From NCBI RefSeq assembly GCF_020639365.1, contig NZ_JAINUL010000001.1, positions 5,261,331-5,325,330 on the forward strand: 64,000 nucleotides of DNA. Reading direction: 5' to 3'. Both the position numbers and the translations under genes were made by a program. This document shows, one piece after another, positions 58,811 through 64,000 of this stretch. The notes beneath the pieces are model-generated. The model did no database searches. It was not told the DNA's origin and saw only the letters and a program-made list of their open reading frames with translations. Every line of letters begins with the position of its first letter. Position 1 is the stretch's first letter. This DNA comes from Streptomyces flavotricini. Lineage in GTDB: Bacteria > Actinomycetota > Actinomycetes > Streptomycetales > Streptomycetaceae.

Positions 58811-60142
58811 ATGGGATACGCCGCGCACAGCATCGAGGACCTCGCCGGGGCCACGCCCGCGAGCCGGGACCGGTACGTCGACCTGTTGCGGGTCGCCTCG
58901 CTCGGGACCGTGCTGCTCGGGCACTGGCTGATGGCCGCCGTCAGCAGTGACGGCATAGGGAACCTGCTCGCCCTCGTCCCCGCGCTCCAGGTGCTCACCT
59001 GGGTCCTGCAGATCATGCCGGTGTTCTTCTTCGTCGGCGGGTTCTCGCACGCCCTGTCGTACCGCTCCCTGGCCCGGCGCGCCGAGGGGCGGCCCGTCTA
59101 CGCGGCCTTCCTGCGGGCCCGGCTCCAGCGGCTGCTGAGGCCCACCCTCGTCTTCGTCCTCGTCTGGACCGCAGGGGCGCTCGCCGTGCAGCTCGCCGGC
59201 GCGGGGGAGGGGAAGCTGACCGGGGCCGCCCTGCGGCTGGTCACCCAGCCACTGTGGTTCATCGGGATCTACCTCGCCATGGTCGCCTTCACCCCGGCGC
59301 TGCTGGAGCTCCACCGGCGGTGGGGCTGGGGGGCCTTCGCCGCGCTGGCCGGGGCCGCGGCCGCCGTCGACGTACTGCGCTTCGCGCTCGGCGTCCCGTA
59401 CGTCGAGTTCCTGAACTTCGGCCTCGTCTGGCTCGCCGTCCACCAGCTCGGCTTCCTGCGCGCCGACGGGCGGATCACCCGGCCCGGGGTGCTCGCCGCC
59501 GCCGGGCTGCTCGGCGCCGTGCTGCTCGTCGCGTACGGGCCGTACCCGCTGTCCATGGTCGGGATGCCGGGCGAGAAGGTGTCCAACATGGCCCCGCCCA
59601 CCCTCGCGCTCCTGCTGCACGGGGCGTGGCTCGTCGGAGCCGTGGAGCTGCTCAAGACGCCCGCCGCCGCGCTGCTCGCCCGGCCCCGCGTCTGGCGCCG
59701 CGTCGTCGCCGCCAACGGGATCGCCATGACCGCCTTCCTCTGGCACCTCACCGCCATGCTCGCCGTGTACGCCGCCCAGCTCGGCCTCGGCCTGCGCCTG
59801 CCCGCCCCCGCCACCGCCGCGTGGTGGGCCCAGGTCCCCCTCCGGCTGCTCGCCGCCGCCGCGCTGACCGGCGTACTCGTCGCCCTCTTCCGCCGCTTCG
59901 AGGCCCCCGGCCGCGGCGGGGCCGAGCCCGGATCCGGGCCGCGCGCGGCCTTCGGTATCACCCTGTGCCTGCTCGGCGTCCTCGGCCTGTCCATGACCGG
60001 GCTCGGCGGCCTGCTGGAGGGGCACAGCGCCACCCTGGTCGCCCTGCCGGTCACCGCGCCCGCCGCCATCGGCATGGCTCTGGGAGGCTGGCTCCTGGTG
60101 GAGCGTCCGGCGCCGGTCCGGAGGGTTAGGCTGAGGGGCTGA
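58811..60142 (+). CDS. Membrane acyltransferase (acyltransferase 3 family)
   Basis: This 443-residue protein has about ten helices and the family start RDRYVDLLRVASLGTVLLGH with the conserved His. FFFVGGFSHAL and RLQRLLRPT are typical. It would transfer acetyl or another acyl group to an exported sugar or lipid. The acceptor is unknown. Confidence 0.85.
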   Translation: MGYAAHSIEDLAGATPASRDRYVDLLRVASLGTVLLGHWLMAAVSSDGIGNLLALVPALQVLTWVLQIMPVFFFVGGFSHALSYRSLARRAEGRPVYAAFLRARLQRLLRPTLVFVLVWTAGALAVQLAGAGEGKLTGAALRLVTQPLWFIGIYLAMVAFTPALLELHRRWGWGAFAALAGAAAAVDVLRFALGVPYVEFLNFGLVWLAVHQLGFLRADGRITRPGVLAAAGLLGAVLLVAYGPYPLSMVGMPGEKVSNMAPPTLALLLHGAWLVGAVELLKTPAAALLARPRVWRRVVAANGIAMTAFLWHLTAMLAVYAAQLGLGLRLPAPATAAWWAQVPLRLLAAAALTGVLVALFRRFEAPGRGGAEPGSGPRAAFGITLCLLGVLGLSMTGLGGLLEGHSATLVALPVTAPAAIGMALGGWLLVERPAPVRRVRLRG

Positions 60143-60169
60143 TCCACACCCTTCCCTGGAGCGCGTCTG

Positions 60170-61966
60170 ATGGCCGTCAATCTGGTCAATGTCGAGGCAG
60201 TCGGCAAGGTGTACGGAACCCGTGCCCTGCTCGACGGCATCTCCCTCGGCGTGTCCGAGGGAGACCGGATCGGTGTCGTGGGCCGCAACGGCGACGGCAA
60301 GACCACCCTCATCCGCATGCTCGCGAAGCTGGAGGAACCCGACACCGGCCGGGTCACCCAGAGCGGCGGCCTGCGCATGGGCGTCCTCACCCAGCACGAC
60401 TCCCTCGACCCCGCGGCCACCATCCGCCACGAGATCATCCGGGACATGGCCGACCACGAGTGGGCCGGCAACGCCAAGATCCGCGACGTGCTCACCGGGC
60501 TCTTCGGCGGCCTCGACCTCCCGGGCTTCGGCCAGGGCCTCGACACCGTCATCGGGCCGCTCTCCGGCGGTGAGCGCCGCCGCATCGCGCTCGCCAAGCT
60601 GCTCATCGCCGACCAGGACCTCCTCGTCCTGGACGAGCCCACGAACCACCTCGACGTCGAGGGCATCTCCTGGCTGGCCAAGCACCTCCAGGAGCGCCGC
60701 TCCGCGCTCGTCTGCGTCACCCACGACCGCTGGTTCCTCGACCAGGTCTGCACCCGCATGTGGGACGTCCAGCGCGGCACCGTGTACGAGTACGAGGGCG
60801 GCTACAGCGATTACGTCTTCGCCCGCGCCGAGCGCGAACGGATCGCCGCCACCGAGGAGACCAAGCGGCAGAACCTGATGCGCAAGGAGCTCGCCTGGCT
60901 GCGCCGCGGCGCCCCCGCCCGGACCTCCAAGCCGCGCTACCGCATCGAGGCCGCCAACGAGCTCATCGCCGACGTGCCGGAGCCGCGCGACAAGTCCGAG
61001 CTGATGCGCTTCGCCAACGCCCGCCTCGGCAAGACCGTGTTCGACCTGGAGAACGTCACCGTCCAGGCCGGGCCGAAGACCCTGCTCAAGCACCTCACCT
61101 GGCACCTCGGCCCCGGCGACCGCGTCGGCCTCGTCGGCGTCAACGGCGCGGGCAAGACCTCGCTGCTGCGCGCGCTCGCGGAGGCGGCCCGTACGCAGGG
61201 CGACGTCCAGCCGGCCGCCGGGTCCGTCACCGTCGGCAAGACCGTCAAGCTGGCGTACCTCTCCCAGGAGGTCGGCGAACTCGACCCGTCCCTGCGGGTC
61301 CTGGAGGCCGTGCAGCGCGTGCGCGACCGCGTGGACCTCGGCAAGGGCCGCGAGATGACGGCCGGTCAGCTGTGCGAGCAGTTCGGCTTCACCAAGGAGA
61401 AGCAGTGGACGCCCGTCGGCGACCTCTCCGGTGGCGAGCGGCGCCGGCTGCAGATCCTGCGGCTGCTGATGGACGAGCCCAACGTGCTCTTCCTCGACGA
61501 GCCCACCAACGACCTCGACATCGAGACCCTGACCCAGCTGGAGGACCTCCTCGACGGCTGGCCGGGCTCGATGATCGTGATCTCCCACGACCGGTTCTTC
61601 ATCGAGCGCACCACCGACACGGTGATGGCGCTGCTGGGCGACGCGAGCCTGCGGATGCTGCCGCGCGGCCTGGACGAGTACCTGGAGCGCCGGCAGAAGA
61701 TGATCGAGGCGGCCGCCCCGGCGCCCGCCCCGGCCGCGGCCAAGTCGAGTGCCTCCGGCGACGCGCGCGCCGCGAAGAAGGAGCTCCAGAAGATCGAGCG
61801 CCAGCTCAACAAGATGTCCGACCGCGAGACGAACCTGCACGCGCAGATCGCCGAGAACGCCACCGATTTCGACAAGGTCGCCAAGCTCGACGCCGAGCTG
61901 CGCGAACTCATCTCGGACCGGGACGAATTGGAGATGCGCTGGCTGGAGCTGGCCGAGGACGCGTAG
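60170..61966 (+). CDS. ABC-F family ATPase
   Basis: This 598-residue soluble protein has two ABC domains: Walker A GRNGDGKTT and GVNGAGKTS, two LSGGE signatures, Walker B LVLDEPTNHLD and LFLDEPTNDLD. No membrane helices are present. The interdomain linker (about 225-285) and a C-terminal coiled coil (about 535-598) are like Uup/EttA proteins that act on the ribosome. Some ABC-F proteins give antibiotic resistance, but this one sits among housekeeping genes. Confidence 0.92.
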   Translation: MAVNLVNVEAVGKVYGTRALLDGISLGVSEGDRIGVVGRNGDGKTTLIRMLAKLEEPDTGRVTQSGGLRMGVLTQHDSLDPAATIRHEIIRDMADHEWAGNAKIRDVLTGLFGGLDLPGFGQGLDTVIGPLSGGERRRIALAKLLIADQDLLVLDEPTNHLDVEGISWLAKHLQERRSALVCVTHDRWFLDQVCTRMWDVQRGTVYEYEGGYSDYVFARAERERIAATEETKRQNLMRKELAWLRRGAPARTSKPRYRIEAANELIADVPEPRDKSELMRFANARLGKTVFDLENVTVQAGPKTLLKHLTWHLGPGDRVGLVGVNGAGKTSLLRALAEAARTQGDVQPAAGSVTVGKTVKLAYLSQEVGELDPSLRVLEAVQRVRDRVDLGKGREMTAGQLCEQFGFTKEKQWTPVGDLSGGERRRLQILRLLMDEPNVLFLDEPTNDLDIETLTQLEDLLDGWPGSMIVISHDRFFIERTTDTVMALLGDASLRMLPRGLDEYLERRQKMIEAAAPAPAPAAAKSSASGDARAAKKELQKIERQLNKMSDRETNLHAQIAENATDFDKVAKLDAELRELISDRDELEMRWLELAEDA

Positions 61967-62025
61967 GCGGCGTCGGAGGCCGGGGCGGGCGAAGGCTCCA
62001 ACTGACCGGATAACGGCGCTGTCAC

Positions 62026-62064
62026 GGGCCGGTCCTCCCTTGGGAACAGGGGCTGGACCGGCCC
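62026..62064 (+). terminator. Terminator after the ABC-F gene
   Basis: A 10-bp perfect stem (GGGCCGGTCC / GGACCGGCCC) with a 19-base loop, about 60 bases after the stop. Confidence 0.65.
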
Positions 62065-62133
62065 GATGTAAGAGCGCTGTCAGTGATAGAAAGGTCATCC
62101 CCCTACGCCACCCGACGCCGAAGGTATGCGCTG

Positions 62134-63783
62134 ATGACCGAGCCGCCCCAGCCGCCGAACCAGCCGCCGACACCTTCCGGTTACGGTCACCTGCCCGGTC
62201 CGCCGCAGCCCGGGTACGGATACCCGCAGCAGGGCGAGAACCCGTACGCGCAGCAGCCGCCGACGCAGCCCATGCACCCGATGCCGCAGCCGCCGATGCC
62301 GCAGCAGGGCCACTTCCCGCCGCCCCCCGGCATGCCCACCGTCGGCGTGCACCCGGCCGGGGGCGCACCGCGGCCGAAGAACAGGACGGCGGTCGTCGTC
62401 GCGGCGGCCGTCGCCGGCGTGCTCGTCCTCAGTGCCGGCGGCTACTTCGCCTTCCTCGACGGCGGGGACGGGGATCCGAAGAAGCCCGTCGCGCAGGGCT
62501 CCGCCCCCGCCGACGACAAGCCCTCCGCCGCGGTGGACAAGGGCGACGGCAGCGGCAACGGCGGCAAGGAGTCCGAGGACCTCAACGCCGGCCGCAAGCA
62601 GGGCGAGGACAAGACCCTCTGGCTCAAGACGGCCAAGGTCGACGGTCCCGGCCTGGGCGTGGACTCCGCCGGCCAGTGGATCGTCGGCGACACCGTCGTC
62701 AAGAGCGTCTGGAAGAACCTCACCGCGTACGGGGTCACCGACGGCAAGGAGAAGTGGACGCTCGCGTTCCCCACTCCCATCTGTTCCGTCACCAAGCAGA
62801 CCACCGCCGAGTCCAAGACCGTCGTCATGGTCAAGGACGGCGACGGCGACTCCGCCACCTGCAACCAGATGAAGCAGGTCGACCTCAAGGCCGGCAAGGA
62901 GGGCTGGACGAAGGAGGTCCCCAAGGAGGGGCTCTTCGACATCATGACCAGCCCCAGCCTGGGCATCACCGGCGACACCGTCGCCGTCAGCCGCAGCGGC
63001 ACCGCCAGCGCCTTCAAGGTGAGCACCGGCGACAAGCTCTTCGGCAGCGCCAACGCCGAGGGCTGCAAGCCCGACTCGTACGTGGCGGCCAAGAACAAGA
63101 TGATCGCCATCTCGACCTGCTACGACGACGACCTCTCCAGCGAGGTCTCCGACGCCGACCCGGTCACCGGCAAGAAGACCTGGACCTTCAAGCTGCCGGC
63201 CAAGTACAAGGTCGGCGCCGTCTACTCGCTCGACCCCCTCGTCCTCGACATCGGCAACCAGGACAAGAAGGAACGTGCCATCGTGGTCCTCGGACCCGAC
63301 GGGAAGCAGCGCGCCACCGTCAGCGGCGAGGGCAGCTTCGCCACCGAGTGCACCAACGGCCTCTTCCGCTCCGTCGAGGTGTGTTCCACCACCGCCGTGG
63401 ACGGCAACACCCTCTACATGCCGACCGTCGCCGAGTCCGGCAAGGCCAACGAGATCGTCGCCTTCGACCTGGACAGCGGAAAGGCCAAGTGGCGCACCCC
63501 GGCCGGGGACGGCCGCACCATCACCCCGCTGAGCGCCGCGAACGGGCAGCTGATCGCCTACCGCAAGGCCACCTCCGAGCAGGGCGGCGAGGTCGTCTCG
63601 ATCCCGGCCGCCGGTGGCACGCCCACCGTGGTGCTGCGCAACCCGTCGGGAACCTCCGCCCCGATCGAGAGCAGTTTCTTCACCCCGATCGTCGACTACG
63701 TGGACGGCCGGCTCTTCGTGTCCCAGTCCCGCCTTCTCGCCAAGGGCGCCGCCGAGAAGCTCCTGATGGTCTTCGGCAAGTGA
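62134..63783 (+). CDS. Pro-rich, membrane-anchored beta-propeller-like protein
   Basis: This 549-residue protein has a Pro/Gln-rich cytoplasmic N-terminus of about 80 residues, one membrane helix (about 85-106), a Gly/Asp/Lys linker, and an external domain with PQQ-like repeats (GVTDGKEKWTL, VDLKAGKEGWTKE, DPVTGKKTWTF, FDLDSGKAKWRT). It is probably a surface or envelope-associated sensor or scaffold. ATG 62134 was chosen with GAAGG upstream; 17 more codons are open upstream. A related gene begins 47 bases after it. Confidence 0.8.
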   Translation: MTEPPQPPNQPPTPSGYGHLPGPPQPGYGYPQQGENPYAQQPPTQPMHPMPQPPMPQQGHFPPPPGMPTVGVHPAGGAPRPKNRTAVVVAAAVAGVLVLSAGGYFAFLDGGDGDPKKPVAQGSAPADDKPSAAVDKGDGSGNGGKESEDLNAGRKQGEDKTLWLKTAKVDGPGLGVDSAGQWIVGDTVVKSVWKNLTAYGVTDGKEKWTLAFPTPICSVTKQTTAESKTVVMVKDGDGDSATCNQMKQVDLKAGKEGWTKEVPKEGLFDIMTSPSLGITGDTVAVSRSGTASAFKVSTGDKLFGSANAEGCKPDSYVAAKNKMIAISTCYDDDLSSEVSDADPVTGKKTWTFKLPAKYKVGAVYSLDPLVLDIGNQDKKERAIVVLGPDGKQRATVSGEGSFATECTNGLFRSVEVCSTTAVDGNTLYMPTVAESGKANEIVAFDLDSGKAKWRTPAGDGRTITPLSAANGQLIAYRKATSEQGGEVVSIPAAGGTPTVVLRNPSGTSAPIESSFFTPIVDYVDGRLFVSQSRLLAKGAAEKLLMVFGK

Positions 63784-63830
63784 CGAGCAGCAAGTCCCCC
63801 GAGCCGCCCACCGAGAGGCAGTAGCAAGCG

Positions 63831-64000
63831 ATGAGCACCCCGCCGCCCCCCAACCAGCCGCCCGCCGGCGGCTTCGGAGCGCCGCAGGAACCCCCCGCCG
63901 GGGGCTTCGGCGCGCCGCCGCCGGTGCCGCCCGTGCCGCCGGCCGCCCCGCAGCAGCCGCCGGCCGCCCCGCAGCCGCCGACGGCGCCGCAGCAGCCGCC
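63831..64000 (+). CDS. Second Pro-rich protein (3' end outside window)
   Basis: The first 56 codons encode a Pro/Ala/Gly/Gln-rich N-terminus with repeats such as PPAGGFGAP. It resembles the start of the previous gene and is probably a paralogue. ATG 63831 is preceded by GAGAGGCAG. Confidence 0.6.
   Translation, partial: MSTPPPPNQPPAGGFGAPQEPPAGGFGAPPPVPPVPPAAPQQPPAAPQPPTAPQQP

Noticed and set aside
57464..62368. A 1634-codon open frame on the minus strand
   Set aside because: It is antisense to rsmA, ispE, the acyltransferase and the ABC-F gene, all of which have clear motifs. It has no recognisable domain.
1..64000. CRISPR arrays, insertion sequences, rRNA genes or a biosynthetic gene cluster
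   Set aside because: No regularly spaced repeats, transposase motifs, rRNA sequence or PKS/NRPS domains were seen on either strand.

Overview
The window is 64 kb of chromosome from a Streptomyces or very close relative. The evidence is very high G+C with G/C-ending codons, GTG and TTG starts, many probable leaderless genes, an SsgA-like sporulation protein, the divisome protein SepX, an RpfB-type muralytic enzyme, and the gene order pmt / rsmI / tatD / rpfB / rsmA / ispE. The strain name cannot be told from sequence alone.

Layout. 1-8,100: a metabolic block with the 3' end of pflB, pflA, and a tightly overlapping six-gene operon (b-type-cytochrome-like membrane protein, molybdopterin oxidoreductase of the nitrate reductase type, four-cluster Fe-S protein, Tat-type Rieske protein, small membrane protein, NarK), suggesting low-oxygen or nitrate metabolism. 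8,100-15,400: mscL, a SAF protein, an OMP-decarboxylase-like gene with altered active-site residues, mtnP, fmdB, an MFS exporter and a CPA1 antiporter. 15,670-24,480: a penicillin acylase-like hydrolase, a folate enzyme, then galU - glp (MoeA-like) - moaC - mogA - GNAT - sepX, the actinobacterial gephyrin-like/SepX division neighbourhood. 24,554: tRNA-Ala(CGC). 24,790-34,000: GNAT, xth, MerR, a monooxygenase-hydrolase-SDR operon, a small charged protein, and a tricorn-like protease. 34,000-37,050: a TetR regulator and MMPL exporter with palindromic operators. 37,141-40,351: an SsgA-like gene and a nickel ECF transporter (NikMN-Q-O) behind a very good Nur box. 40,459-44,300: a serine hydrolase, YbaK, a penicillin-binding protein and a small secreted peptide.

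44,322-50,842 is an integrated element inserted at the 3' end of pmt (protein O-mannosyltransferase). It is flanked by 94-bp direct repeats (92/94 identical) that duplicate the end of pmt. It carries a 5'-truncated tyrosine integrase, a 5'-truncated DUF5919 regulator, a NUDIX gene and a GntR gene (both typical of pSAM2-like actinomycete integrative elements), an HD gene broken by an amber codon, a 954-residue HTH-NACHT-LRR protein and a divergent two-helix membrane peptide. No replication or transfer genes remain. The HTH-NACHT-LRR protein has the architecture of bacterial NLR-like anti-phage proteins and is the best candidate for an undescribed system here. Its neighbour pmt is known in S. 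coelicolor to be needed for phiC31 infection.

50,750-64,000: pmt itself, rsmI, a zinc-ribbon protein, tatD, rpfB, rsmA, ispE, a membrane acyltransferase, an ABC-F ATPase, and two Pro-rich membrane-anchored proteins, the second cut by the window end.

Limits: all calls come from reading the sequence. No database search, structure prediction or codon statistics were run. Where the start codon was a choice, the reason is given.
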